Both the position numbers and the translations under genes were made by a program. Under the pieces are notes generated by a model. That model made no database searches and had not been told where the DNA came from. It was given only the letters and a program-made list of their open reading frames with translations. DNA of 49,706 bases from Thermogemmatispora sp. (lineage in GTDB: Bacteria; Chloroflexota; Ktedonobacteria; Ktedonobacterales; Ktedonobacteraceae). This document shows, in pieces, positions 23,021 to 31,705 of this stretch; position 1 is the first letter of the stretch, and the number at the start of each line of letters is the position of its first letter. The stretch is taken from the NCBI RefSeq assembly GCF_019683635.1, contig NZ_JADGIA010000009.1, positions 1 to 49,706 of the forward strand. Direction: 5' to 3'.

Positions 23021-23773
23021 CTAATCCATGAGCATACCGCCGTTGACATCCAGCACCAGGCCGGTGATCCAATTCGAGGCAGGGGAAGCCAGGAAGAGAA
23101 TCGCCTCAGCGATATCGCGCGGATCGCCCAGGCGGCCCAGGGGAGACATCTCATCGCGATAAGGGTGCCCGATCGTCATATCCGTCCAGACCGGACCGGG
23201 AGCCACGGCATTGACATAGATTGCATGGGGAGCGCCAGCCTTCGCCACCCACTTAATAAAAGAATGAACGCCACCCTTAGCGGCCACATAATGGGGGCCG
23301 GAGATCACGCCGCCCACCTTCCCGGCGACCGAGCCTACACATACAATCTTCCCATAGCCGCGGGCCTTCATGTGGGGATAGACCGCCTGCACACAGAGGA
23401 ACGTGCCCCGCAGATCAATGGCCAGCACCCGATCCCATTCCTCCACCGTCATCGCCTCCAGATCTGTCCGCGAGACCACCCCGGCGCAGGTGACCAGAAT
23501 ATGGGGGGCGCCGAGGCGGGCCACGACCTCATCAATCGCCTGGCGCACCTGCTGCGCATCGGACACATCACAGTGCACGCTCAAGGCGCGCTGGCCCAGC
23601 GCCTCTACTGCCTGCACAGTCTCCGTACAGGGAAGCACATCCAGGGCGGCCACGCTGGCCCCTTCACGGGCCAGCACCCGGGCGGTGGTCTGGCCGATGC
23701 CGCGGGCCGCGCCGGTGACCACCGCCACCTGGCCACTCAGGTTAATCCGATCACTGACAGGAGCTGCTGCCAT
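23021..23773 (-). CDS. SDR-family NAD(P)-dependent alcohol dehydrogenase/ketoreductase
   Basis: 250 aa with AAGGCGG upstream of ATG 23773. A classical short-chain dehydrogenase: TGAARGIG cofactor motif (about residues 20-27), Asp at the end of strand 2 (AALDVLP, favouring NAD), CDVSD, the catalytic Ser (CVGSVAG), Tyr and Lys (HYVAAKGG) and the PG motif (VAPGPVWT). The C-terminal NGGMLMD is typical. It interconverts a secondary alcohol and a ketone. As last gene of the operon with the HyuA/HyuB-like carboxylase candidates it could supply the ketone, comparable to 1-phenylethanol dehydrogenase in front of acetophenone carboxylase; that role is inference. Confidence 0.9.
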   Translation of the reverse strand: MAAAPVSDRINLSGQVAVVTGAARGIGQTTARVLAREGASVAALDVLPCTETVQAVEALGQRALSVHCDVSDAQQVRQAIDEVVARLGAPHILVTCAGVVSRTDLEAMTVEEWDRVLAIDLRGTFLCVQAVYPHMKARGYGKIVCVGSVAGKVGGVISGPHYVAAKGGVHSFIKWVAKAGAPHAIYVNAVAPGPVWTDMTIGHPYRDEMSPLGRLGDPRDIAEAILFLASPASNWITGLVLDVNGGMLMD

Positions 23774-23931
23774 AAAAGAACCGCCTTTCGCTGCATCGCT
23801 TCACTTTGCCTCAATGCACACGCAACCAGCAGCGCCCGAACTGCAGCCAGGGTCAGCAAGCCGCAACGGGTGCTCAAGGCACTCCCGGTGGCTGCCCCGG
23901 CTCGTACTGGGCACCGCATCACAGCTGGCCG

Positions 23932-23968
23932 TCCACTCGTCGCTCGGCAAGTAAGCGAGCGAGAGAAT
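23932..23968 (-). repeat. Hairpin between TetR and SDR genes
   Basis: TCGCTCG and CGAGCGA (around 23939-23965) form a 7-bp stem with a 9-nt loop, with further ACTCG/CGAGT pairing outside. It lies in the 224-bp gap between the two leftward genes and may slow transcription or protect RNA. Confidence 0.35.
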
Positions 23969-23997
23969 GGACGAGTCGCGCGGCGGGCCGATGCCGA

Positions 23998-24612
23998 TCA
24001 GCCAGCTTGTGGACCGGCTGAGGTCTCCGGAGCCTGGCTCTGGTTGTCTCCCTGGGCAATGCCGCGCAAGAAGATGGAGCTAAAGGTAGCCGCAATCTCT
24101 TCGGGGGAGAGGCGCCCCTCGGGATTGAGCCATTGATAGGCGTAGTTGTGCATACCCAAGAAGCCGAGGCAGGTCACCGAGACATCCAGGGGCCGAAAGA
24201 GGCCCTGCTCAATACCGCGCTGCAGAGCCGCGCGGATGTAGCCCTCAAAGCGCTTGCGCTTCTCCCGAATCGCTGCTGCCCGCTCGGGAGAGAGCGCTCG
24301 CCACTCATTCAAGAAGACAGTCACGTAGGGCCGGTAGTCAGCGATGACGCGCATCAGAATACAGCTCAGAGTGCGCAGCGCATCGCGTGGGTCCATCTCG
24401 GCACTCAGGCGTCGCTCTGTCTCCTCTAGCAAGGGATTGATGAACTGCTCATGCACCCAAAACAGAAGTTCATCCTTGCTTTCGATATGGTGGTAGAGGC
24501 TGGCCTTGCCCAGCCCCAGCGCTTCGGAGAGGTCACGTACGCTGGTACCGTGGTAGCCATGCCGGGCGAAGAGCTGAGCAGCTACCTCGATAATATCGCG
24601 CTTGCGCGCCAC
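23998..24612 (-). CDS. TetR-family transcriptional regulator
   Basis: 204 aa starting with GTG at 24612, which has GGAGGG 5-6 nt upstream. Residues 1-50 are the TetR HTH (RDIIEVAAQLFARHGYHGTSVRDLSEALGLGKASLYHHIESKDELL). The rest is the all-helical ligand domain of the KstR2/FadR-like group of acyl-CoA-sensing regulators (LEETERRLSAEMDPRDALRTL, a long ALSPERAAAIREKRKRFEGYIRAALQRGIEQGLF). It sits inside the catabolic operon. Two ACCGA-N4-TCGGT palindromes between the divergent operons (29548-29561 and 29755-29770) are its probable operators. It likely represses both operons until a CoA-ester intermediate accumulates. Confidence 0.92.
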   Translation of the reverse strand: MARKRDIIEVAAQLFARHGYHGTSVRDLSEALGLGKASLYHHIESKDELLFWVHEQFINPLLEETERRLSAEMDPRDALRTLSCILMRVIADYRPYVTVFLNEWRALSPERAAAIREKRKRFEGYIRAALQRGIEQGLFRPLDVSVTCLGFLGMHNYAYQWLNPEGRLSPEEIAATFSSIFLRGIAQGDNQSQAPETSAGPQAG

Positions 24613-24880
24613 GGGAACCCTCCTCTCTGGACGTGGGGTGGGAGGCAGGGGGCCGGCCTCTGCTCCCTCGACAAACTGTCAGTCACCATCAGCGTGTCCC
24701 AAATTGATTTTCTGCACTGCAGCAAGCAAAGGCGGCGTTGATTTACGGGGGATGAGGAGGAACCGCAACCGGGATAGAAGCCGGAGCCGCGGGTCGAAGG
24801 CCTCGTGTTCTCCTGCAGATCGGGAAGTGCTGGCCCATAGATCCCACCTTTCACATGCAGTACAGATTATAGAACGCCTG

Positions 24881-26830
24881 TCAATGCCTCTGACTGGCAG
24901 CTGCGTTACGCAGCGCCTGCGTTGCCTCATAGTCAATCTGGAGTCCCTCGGGATCGTGGTGAGGGTCGCCCTGGATCACCACGCCATATAGCTCTCGTGC
25001 TGTCTCGATACTGATGTACTCATCACGCACATCCCGCAGTACTCGCTCGGGGGGACGCTCCAAAGGATTGCCCCAGCCGCCGCCACCATTGGTAAGGTAG
25101 CGGAACATCGTGCGTGGGCGTGTGCGCCAGATTGGCACGCGGGCGAAGTGAAAGTAGCGTCCCTGGCGGTCGAGGGTGTGAGACTCTGGGTTGAGCACCC
25201 CGGCGACAGGTGTAGCCTGGCGATAGACCGCCTCATCGAAGCCGACCAGACCGGCTCGCTGAACCTGCTCGTAGGCTTCAGGCTCCCAGACCCAGACAGC
25301 CCCTACGGCTCCATCCTTGCCGCCGTAGACGCCGAAGCCGCTGGGGGCCTTCGTATGCAGCGGCATCGAATAGTGCTCGGCCTCGGTCAGCCACAGCGTA
25401 TCTTTAACCACCGCCGCCCCACCGCGATGCCGACCGGCGCCGGCAGTATCGGTGGCATACTCCTTGCGCAGCACCACGCAGGGGAAATCGGCTTCGATGG
25501 CCTCGGTGGCGGGGTCGAGATTATTCGCCAGGTAGAACACCATATAGCTATCGGCATCGCCATCCTTGGTCGCGCCCCAGGGGCCGTGCTCGCCGCCGCA
25601 CTGCGCCATCGTCACCCAGGGGACACCATTGCGCACGCCGTTGGCATTATGGATATTGAGCGAACAGTAATCGCCGCCGACGGCGTTCGGCCCCAGAGCC
25701 TCCTTCAGCGCACGGAAGATTGCCAGCAGTAGTGGCTGGGTGCTCTCCCAATAGAGGAAGATCGCCCCGTCGGGCGGCATGGCGCTAAAGAAAGTGCCCT
25801 CCGGCAGCACAATATCCACATTGCGCAGCGTGCCCGACGTAAAGGGGCTGCGCGGGTCCAGCAGATACTTGAGGGCCACCGCCACCGCCGTCTTGGCGTC
25901 CAGCCAACCGCCGTTGATACTCGTGCGCGCCTGGCGTGAGCTGCCGCTCAGATCAACCTCCGCGCGATCGCCGCGGATGCGCACCTTCACCTTGACGTGG
26001 TACTCCTCGCTATCGTCAATACCATCGCAGTCGATAAAGTCCTCACCCTCGAACTCGCCATCCGGCAGGCGGGCCAGGGCCTGGCGCATGGTCTCCGCCG
26101 AGAGATCGCAGGCATAGCGGACCGCCCCCAGATAGCTCTCAACGCCGTAGCGCTGGATGGTCTCCAGCAGCAGGTTCTCGCCCAGACGGAGATTCTGATA
26201 GATCGTTTTGATGTCCGGCAGCAGCAGATTGCCGAAGCGAGCATTGTCGAAGATCAGGCTCCAGGCCGACTTGACCGGACGATCGTCGTGATAGAGCAAC
26301 TGCGGCCCGATGACCAGGCCGTTCTCATAGACATTGCGCTTCGTGCCACTGAAGCCAGCCGGCACCACGCCCCCCATGTCGAGCATATGAGCCTGTAGAT
26401 TGACGAAGCCGACCAGACGGCCTTCGAAGAAGACCGGACGAATAAAGCAGACATCGTTCACATGGGTGCCAATGCGATAGGGATCGTTGCACATCAGCAC
26501 ATCGCCCGGCTGCAGATTCTGGGGCCCGAACTCCTCAACGGCATTGCGCACCGCATCGGTCATCGTACCCAGGAAGAGCACCAGGCTGTTGCTCACCGCC
26601 GGTGTCGGATAGTCCAGCTCTGGTGGGCCAGCGATCGTACTGGCGAAATCGTACCAATCCCGTAAAATAACTGAAAAGGCATTGGTAAGCAGTCCCGTGC
26701 ACATATGCTGCACGATGTAGCGCAGGCGGCTAGACAGGACCGTTGCCGTAAAGCGATCGCACTGATAGCGCGCGCGGAAAGCATCCTCGTCCAGATCCTT
26801 GATGAGCACCGGTGGCTCGACGCGCACCAT
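24881..26830 (-). CDS. Hydantoinase B / oxoprolinase-family protein (HyuB-like; carboxylase alpha-type subunit)
   Basis: 649 aa, ATG at 26830 with a full AAGGAGGT 7 nt upstream. The family blocks are present: the N-terminal segment ending LRDWYDFAST, then DVLMCNDPYRIGTHVNDVCFIRPVFFEGRLVGFVNLQAHMLDMGG-type sequence (Asn-Asp-Pro and His motifs), the Asp/Gly-rich DGEFEGEDFIDCDGID, SINGGWLDAKTAVAVALK and the GGxGGWG end (NGGGGWGNPLERPPERV). HyuB proteins pair with HyuA to make ATP-dependent N-methylhydantoinases, 5-oxoprolinases, or acetone/acetophenone carboxylases. With about 650 aa it is longer than typical HyuB (570-590). The adjacent zinc-ribbon gene and acyl-CoA ligase favour a carboxylase; this is inference. 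Confidence 0.85.
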   Translation of the reverse strand: MVRVEPPVLIKDLDEDAFRARYQCDRFTATVLSSRLRYIVQHMCTGLLTNAFSVILRDWYDFASTIAGPPELDYPTPAVSNSLVLFLGTMTDAVRNAVEEFGPQNLQPGDVLMCNDPYRIGTHVNDVCFIRPVFFEGRLVGFVNLQAHMLDMGGVVPAGFSGTKRNVYENGLVIGPQLLYHDDRPVKSAWSLIFDNARFGNLLLPDIKTIYQNLRLGENLLLETIQRYGVESYLGAVRYACDLSAETMRQALARLPDGEFEGEDFIDCDGIDDSEEYHVKVKVRIRGDRAEVDLSGSSRQARTSINGGWLDAKTAVAVALKYLLDPRSPFTSGTLRNVDIVLPEGTFFSAMPPDGAIFLYWESTQPLLLAIFRALKEALGPNAVGGDYCSLNIHNANGVRNGVPWVTMAQCGGEHGPWGATKDGDADSYMVFYLANNLDPATEAIEADFPCVVLRKEYATDTAGAGRHRGGAAVVKDTLWLTEAEHYSMPLHTKAPSGFGVYGGKDGAVGAVWVWEPEAYEQVQRAGLVGFDEAVYRQATPVAGVLNPESHTLDRQGRYFHFARVPIWRTRPRTMFRYLTNGGGGWGNPLERPPERVLRDVRDEYISIETARELYGVVIQGDPHHDPEGLQIDYEATQALRNAAASQRH

Positions 26831-26907
26831 AGTAGGGACCTCCTTATGTACTGTAGAAGCGTACAGACGGCTAAGACAAGGCGAAGTAGATTGACGGGTC
26901 CGAGGGC

Positions 26908-26962
26908 GGGCAGAGGCTCGCTGTCGCTGCGGGCGAGTGAGCGCAGAGAGTGGCCTCTGCCC
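26908..26962 (-). repeat. Hairpin in the gap between HyuA-like and HyuB-like genes
   Basis: GGGCAGAGGC (26908-26917) and GCCTCTGCCC (26953-26962), 10 bp perfect, with inner CTCGC/GCGAG pairing. It lies in the 155-bp gap of a cotranscribed pair and may set the ratio of the two subunits. Confidence 0.45.
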
Positions 26963-26985
26963 ACACCAGATGGAGCCAAATCGCG

Positions 26986-29013
26986 CTAAGCCGCTGGCTC
27001 GATAACAATCTCTCCCCAGGAGCCAACGCGGGCCACCTGACCGGCGACCACATGGATCGTCGAGGTTGGTTCGCGGATAATGGCCGGACCGCGCACGAGT
27101 GCCCCGCTCGTCAGGTGAGCGCGCTCATACTCTGCAACTCGCAGCTCACCGTTGCCGAGATAGCGCAGCGTCGTCCAGCGCTCGGGAACGGCCTCGTGCG
27201 GCTGGCCCTGCCCCAGGAAGGGATATTCAACCTTCTGCGAAGGCACCACGACCTGCACACGATAGGTCACACTCTGAACCGGAATCGCCTCGAAGCGATT
27301 GCCCGAGCGCTGCTCATAGACGCGGTGGAAATTTTCGATCATCGTCGTGATCGTCTCGGCGGTAATCTCACCGGCGGGCACCTCCACGAAAGGGGTCTCC
27401 CAGGTCTGGCCAAGCAGGCGCCCGTCGAAGCTGCGCAGGACCCGTAGCTGGCTCTTGTCGCCAGGAATACGCGCCAGGAGCTTCTCCTCCATCGCGCGAT
27501 AGATCTGCGCAATCGTCGGAGCCGCCTCCGGCGTCAGAACCATATAGGCGCTGCGGCTGTCGGAGTAGACCAGATCGGAGCTGAGCAGGCCGAGTGCGGA
27601 GAAGAAGCCAGGATAGGGAGGAACGATCACCCGCCTGGCCTTGATCTGCTCCAGAATCGCCGGCAGGAAGAGCGGGCCGGCGGAGCCATAGGCGATCAAG
27701 CTATAATCGCGCGGATCGATACCCTGTTTAATTGTAATGTCCAGCAGGCCCTCAGCGATATTATTCAGACCGATCTTATAAGCGTACTCGATGCGCTTCT
27801 CCAGGCTCAACGAAGTGGGCAGGCGTTCGAAAGCCGCGCGAGCCAGGTCCACATTAAGGCGCATCTGGCCGCCGAGGAAGCGCTCGGGATCGAGGATACC
27901 GATCAGCAGACAGGTATCGGTCAGAGTCGGGGCTGTACCGCCCTTGCCGTAGCAGGCTGGACCGGGATCGGCGCCAGCGCTCTCCGGTCCGACGTGCATC
28001 TCTCCGGAAGGAGCGATCGAAACGATGCTGCCACCGCCAGCCCCGATACTGGTGATCTCGATCGAGAGTGCATTGACCAGCAGATCATGCTCCAGCTCGA
28101 AGGTCTCATTCACCACCGGCTGACCATGTGTCACCACGCTGATATCGCACGATGTGCCGCCGATATCGCAGCAGATCAGATTCTCCTCGCCGATGAGCTG
28201 CCCGAAATGGGCACTGGAGACAGCTCCTGCCGCCGGACCGGCGAAGACAATGCGGAAAGGCTGCTCCATCGCGATCTCTGCGGGGCGTAGCATCGCGGCG
28301 CAATCAGCAAAATTAACCTGGCCCGCGAAGCCGGCCTCGCGCAGTCCCGAGAGCAGATTGTGCGAATACTGAGAGAAAATGATCTTCATCAGCACATCGA
28401 TCAACGTCGTCGAGGCGCGTGCGTACTCCTTGGCCAGGGGAGAGACCTCCGAGGAGATCGAGCAAGGGATATCGCCCAGCTCCTCGCGAACAAGCTCGCG
28501 CAGACGGATCTCATGCTGTGGGTTCACATAGGCATTGAGCAGGCAGATGGCAACTCCCTGAACGCCACACTTCTTGAGAATGGCCAGCTGCTGGCGGGCC
28601 TGGGACTCGTCGAGAGGGATCAGCACGCTGCCATCAGCAGTAATACGCTCACTGATGCCGCGGCGCAGATAGCGAGGGACCAGGGGAGCAGCAGCATCGC
28701 CGAAGGGGCGACGCCAGCCGGGGTCGGTCAGGGCGTCGAGCGGGCGCCAGGTTCGTCCCATGTCCAGGATGTCCCGATGTCCGATTGTCGTCAGGAAGGC
28801 TACCTTGGGGAGACGGCGCGTAATGATGGCATTCAGGCCGGCAGTGCTGGCATGGTTAAAGATCGGTTTGCTGGCGATATCGAGCAGGCGCGCGCCTTCG
28901 ATCACCGAGCGCTCCGTCTCCAGGGCATTCGTAGGGACCTTGGTCACCTTGATCGTGTGGTCGTCGAGGGCCACAACGTCGGTGAACGTGCCGCCAACAT
29001 CGACTGCAAGCAT
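26986..29013 (-). CDS. Hydantoinase A / oxoprolinase-family protein (HyuA-like; carboxylase beta-type subunit)
   Basis: 675 aa, ATG at 29013 with GAGGAG 7 nt upstream. The N-terminus MLAVDVGGTFTDVV is the phosphate-binding loop of the ASKHA-type ATPase fold. Then follow GLNAIITRRLPKVAFLTTIGHRDILDMGR, the second nucleotide motif CCDIGGTSCDISVV, SIGAGGGSIVSI and the long signature ESAGADPGPACYGKGG. The C-terminal 130 residues form the small beta domain that ends GPAIIREPTSTIHVV. HyuA proteins use ATP to activate an amide, hydantoin or, in acetone and acetophenone carboxylases, bicarbonate and the ketone enolate. Partner of the HyuB-like protein encoded next. Genes for the zinc ribbon, HyuA and HyuB lie in this order. 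Confidence 0.87.
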   Translation of the reverse strand: MLAVDVGGTFTDVVALDDHTIKVTKVPTNALETERSVIEGARLLDIASKPIFNHASTAGLNAIITRRLPKVAFLTTIGHRDILDMGRTWRPLDALTDPGWRRPFGDAAAPLVPRYLRRGISERITADGSVLIPLDESQARQQLAILKKCGVQGVAICLLNAYVNPQHEIRLRELVREELGDIPCSISSEVSPLAKEYARASTTLIDVLMKIIFSQYSHNLLSGLREAGFAGQVNFADCAAMLRPAEIAMEQPFRIVFAGPAAGAVSSAHFGQLIGEENLICCDIGGTSCDISVVTHGQPVVNETFELEHDLLVNALSIEITSIGAGGGSIVSIAPSGEMHVGPESAGADPGPACYGKGGTAPTLTDTCLLIGILDPERFLGGQMRLNVDLARAAFERLPTSLSLEKRIEYAYKIGLNNIAEGLLDITIKQGIDPRDYSLIAYGSAGPLFLPAILEQIKARRVIVPPYPGFFSALGLLSSDLVYSDSRSAYMVLTPEAAPTIAQIYRAMEEKLLARIPGDKSQLRVLRSFDGRLLGQTWETPFVEVPAGEITAETITTMIENFHRVYEQRSGNRFEAIPVQSVTYRVQVVVPSQKVEYPFLGQGQPHEAVPERWTTLRYLGNGELRVAEYERAHLTSGALVRGPAIIREPTSTIHVVAGQVARVGSWGEIVIEPAA

Positions 29014-29118
29014 AGAAAGACTCCTCAGAAGAAATACTCATGCGAGGCGACTCTACGATCAGTGAAGTCAGTCAGTTAGTCAGGGCGCAAGGATGACACT
29101 CCGCCCAATCGGGCCGGG

Positions 29119-29340
29119 CTAGAGTGTCTCGGAGAGAAGCTGGATGGAGCCGAGGCGACCCCAGCGCTCGCGCTCCAGGCTGTAGAGGCAGTCCTGGCAT
29201 TTTGTAACGAGCCACCAGCCGCCTTCACTCAGCACGGGGTAGCGCCGCAGGTTGTGGCTGCCACACTCAGGACATTGACCCTGGACAGGCTCCTTGTGGA
29301 CAAAGAGGAAAGGCTCACTGGACCGTGGGTAGACGCTCAT
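29119..29340 (-). CDS. Small zinc-ribbon protein, possible third subunit of the HyuAB-type enzyme
   Basis: 73 aa from ATG 29340, which has a full AAGGAGGT 7 nt upstream; a longer frame to 29370 would start before that site. Two CxxC knuckles 21 residues apart (CPEC, Cys23/26; CQDC, Cys48/51) with aromatic residues between them (GGWWLVTK) make a zinc ribbon. Acetone and acetophenone carboxylases have a small zinc-binding subunit besides the two large Hyu-type subunits, and this gene is first in the operon, directly before the HyuA-like gene. I therefore infer that it is a subunit, but the length (73 aa) is shorter than the known gamma subunits (about 100-170 aa). Confidence 0.65.
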   Translation of the reverse strand: MSVYPRSSEPFLFVHKEPVQGQCPECGSHNLRRYPVLSEGGWWLVTKCQDCLYSLERERWGRLGSIQLLSETL

Positions 29341-29547
29341 CCTTAGACCTCCTTTGAACGAAGGCCGCACGTCGTCTCTGTGCGGGCCGGGCCGAACAAG
29401 ACCAGGCCAGAAGCACGCTGCTACCCTGACGTCGACGGTCAGCCGTCTGCTCTACTGGAGCTGCAGAAAGCAGAGCAGCGACCTGACGGTCTGCGCTGTG
29501 CGCTGCGCCAGCGGCAGCGTCTACGGTGGACGCGTCGCTTCTATGCG

Positions 29548-29561
29548 ACCGACCAGTCGGT
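29548..29561. promoter_or_regulatory. TetR-type operator of the leftward operon
   Basis: ACCGAC-CA-GTCGGT, a perfect 6+6 palindrome (core ACCGA-N4-TCGGT). It begins 4 nt downstream of the leftward -10 and so covers the transcription start. Confidence 0.65.
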
Positions 29562-29565
29562 TGAG

Positions 29566-29595
29566 AGTATAGCATAGGCGAAGCACCGCCGTCAA
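29566..29595 (-). promoter_or_regulatory. Promoter of the zinc ribbon-HyuA-HyuB-TetR-SDR operon
   Basis: On the minus strand TTGACG (29595-29590), 18-nt spacer, TATACT (29571-29566). Both hexamers and the spacer length are identical to the rightward promoter. Confidence 0.65.
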
Positions 29596-29713
29596 GGGTC
29601 TATCGATTATAGCACTTTTAGAAGTCGCTGCTCCTCGGCCTTTAGTGAAATCGCGATACTAGTAAAATCTAATCTTGCGCGACAGTAATCCGCGCAATAC
29701 TTTCCACTGACCC

Positions 29714-29743
29714 TTGACGCCAAATTGCAGGCTATGTTATACT
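29714..29743 (+). promoter_or_regulatory. Promoter of the acyl-CoA ligase operon
   Basis: TTGACG (29714-29719), 18-nt spacer, TATACT (29738-29743). Transcription would start near 29750, at the edge of the second operator. Confidence 0.65.
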
Positions 29744-29754
29744 TCCGCCGAACA

Positions 29755-29770
29755 GACCGATTGGTCGGTC
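29755..29770. promoter_or_regulatory. TetR-type operator of the rightward operon
   Basis: GACCGA-TTGG-TCGGTC, a perfect 6+6 palindrome sharing the ACCGA-N4-TCGGT core with the site at 29548-29561. It begins 11 nt after the -10. Confidence 0.65.
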
Positions 29771-30021
29771 GGGAAAGTGGGACCCGGCCAGCGAGCCGTG
29801 TCTCCCGCGCCCAGCGCGTCGACGAGCGAGGGGCCGGACCTGGGTCTGCCAGCAGGCGGTTCAGAGTGGCAGCCGCGCGCAGCATCTGCGTTGCGTTGTG
29901 TTGTCCTCTCCATCTCTCCGGTCCAGCAACCTGGAAGGAAGGTGCTTGCCAGGCCACCAGCGAGCAAAGGAGCGATCTGCCTGCTAAGCTGCGGCCTGGT
30001 GAGCCGGCAAAGGAGCGCGTC

Positions 30022-31611
30022 ATGACCTTCAACTTCAGCAGTGTCATTGAGCACTATGCGGAACGGCACCCCGAGCGGGAGGCCATTATTTACGAGGGGC
30101 GACGGCTCAGCTATGGTCAGCTTCACGAGCGCTGTGAGGCGCTTGCCTGTGCTCTTCAGGAGTGTGGCTTGAAAGCTGGGGACATCGTTGCTATTCTCCT
30201 CAAGAACTGCTCTGAGTTCCTGGAGACCATCATCGCCGTAAACCGACTTGGCGCGGTGGCTCTGCCGGTCAACTGGCGGCTCGTAGGCGAAGAGCTGGTC
30301 TATATCCTCAATCACAGCGAGACCAAGCTGCTCGTGAGTGAGCGCGAGTTTGCCCCCGTTGTTGAGGCGGTGCGTGGGCGCTGTTCGGCGCTGAGCCATG
30401 TCATTGGGGTCGGGGCGGACGTACCGGCGGGCTGGCTGGTCTATGATGAGCTGCTGGCGGCCCACCAGGGCCAGCATCTACCGGCGGTAGAGGTAGGGAG
30501 CGATGATCTACACCGTCTCATGTACACCTCTGGCACCACGGCCTACCCCAAAGGGGTCATGATCTCCTATGGCAACCTCTACTGGAAGAATATTGCGCAG
30601 ATCACGCTCTTCGGCATCACGGCGGCGGATCGCACGCTCATCGTTGGGCCGCTCTACCACGTTGGTGGGCTGGATCTGCCAGCGACCTCGGTTCTCTATG
30701 CAGGTGGCAGCGTGGTCATTCTGCGCAAGTTTGAGCCGTTGACCTTGCTGGAGACCGTGCAGCGCGAGCGCGTCACCAACATGTGGCTACCGCCTTCAAT
30801 GATCAACATGTTGCTCCAGGCCGAAGGCATCTGGAACTATGACCTCAGCTCGGTCCGCTTCATTATCGATGGCGGCGAGAAGATGCCCATTCCGCTCATT
30901 CAGAAGCTGCTCTCGCTTTTCCCCCAGGCCTGGTTTGCCGATGCCTATGGTCTGACTGAAACGGTCTCGGGTGATACCTATCTCGACAAGGCCAAGACCA
31001 TAGAGAAGATTGGCTCTGTCGGCAAGCCCTGTCTCCACCTGCAGCTGCGCATTGTTGACGAGAACGATCAGCCATTGCCGCCGCGTCAGCCTGGGGAGAT
31101 CGTCCTGCGCGGTCCCAAGGTCTTCAAAGGTTACTGGAAGGACCCCGAGGCTACGGCGGCGGCCTTGCGCAACGGTTGGTTCCACACCGGTGACATCGGC
31201 TATCTCGACGAGGAGGGCTATCTCTACATTGTCGATCGCAAGAAGGACATGATCATCAGCGGCGGCGAGAATATCGCTTCGCTCGAAGTGGAGCGTGTGC
31301 TCTACGAGGACCCGCGCGTCCTGGAGGCGGCGGTTGTGGGTATGCCGCATCCGCGCTGGGGAGAGGTGCCGGTAGCCTATGTTGTGGTAAAGCCGGGCCA
31401 GACGGTGACTGCCGAGGAGCTGCGAGCCGCCTGTCAGGCCAAGCTTGCCCGCTTTAAGGTGCCGCACCATATCTTTTTCATCGAGGCGCTGCCGCGCAAT
31501 CCCTCGGGGAAGGTACTCAAGCGCGAGCTGCGCCTGCGCGTCGCTGAGGACGCCGCGGCTACGGCCAGGGGAGGTAGTTCCAGCCCCAGCCAGTCGGCTA
31601 ATCCGGCCTGA
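30022..31611 (+). CDS. AMP-forming acyl-CoA synthetase (ligase)
   Basis: 529 aa from ATG 30022 with AAGGAG 6 nt upstream; the frame extends about 100 codons 5' but that part covers the promoter and operator. The ANL-family motifs are complete: P-loop-like YTSGTTAYPKGVM (A3), DAYGLTET (A5), HTGDIGYLDEEGYLYI (A7), DRKKDMIISGGENI (A8) and the catalytic lysine in NPSGKVLKRELR (A10). It activates a carboxylic acid with ATP and CoA. Length and sequence style are those of medium/long-chain or aromatic acyl-CoA ligases. As first gene of the rightward operon it probably activates the acid made by, or entering with, the pathway; a beta-keto acid from the divergent carboxylase candidate is one possibility. 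Confidence 0.92.
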   Translation: MTFNFSSVIEHYAERHPEREAIIYEGRRLSYGQLHERCEALACALQECGLKAGDIVAILLKNCSEFLETIIAVNRLGAVALPVNWRLVGEELVYILNHSETKLLVSEREFAPVVEAVRGRCSALSHVIGVGADVPAGWLVYDELLAAHQGQHLPAVEVGSDDLHRLMYTSGTTAYPKGVMISYGNLYWKNIAQITLFGITAADRTLIVGPLYHVGGLDLPATSVLYAGGSVVILRKFEPLTLLETVQRERVTNMWLPPSMINMLLQAEGIWNYDLSSVRFIIDGGEKMPIPLIQKLLSLFPQAWFADAYGLTETVSGDTYLDKAKTIEKIGSVGKPCLHLQLRIVDENDQPLPPRQPGEIVLRGPKVFKGYWKDPEATAAALRNGWFHTGDIGYLDEEGYLYIVDRKKDMIISGGENIASLEVERVLYEDPRVLEAAVVGMPHPRWGEVPVAYVVVKPGQTVTAEELRAACQAKLARFKVPHHIFFIEALPRNPSGKVLKRELRLRVAEDAAATARGGSSSPSQSANPA

Positions 31612-31705
31612 GTCTGTCGGTGGGCGGTGAGTCAGTCCGGTACCGAAGCTGGAGGCGATTGCTGCTGCGTGCGTGAGCAAGTGAGTGAGCACAAGGAGGG
31701 TGTCA

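Larger units (their letters stand above)
29341..30021. other. Divergent control region of the two catabolic operons
   Basis: 681 bp without a gene. It contains two mirror-image promoters (29566-29595 minus, 29714-29743 plus), each with a TetR-type palindrome close to the start site, and leaders of about 220 nt (left) and 270 nt (right). The AT-rich centre (29595-29710) lies between the two -35 boxes and could bind an activator. Confidence 0.6.

Noticed and set aside
22922-24136. 404-codon frame on the plus strand opposite the SDR and TetR genes
   Set aside because: It is the antisense shadow of two clear leftward genes, its product is low in hydrophobic core and rich in His/Arg/Gly, and it has no family motifs.
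29725-30021. About 100-codon N-terminal extension of the acyl-CoA ligase
   Set aside because: It would run through the promoter and operator; the ATG at 30022 has AAGGAG and gives the usual start of the family.
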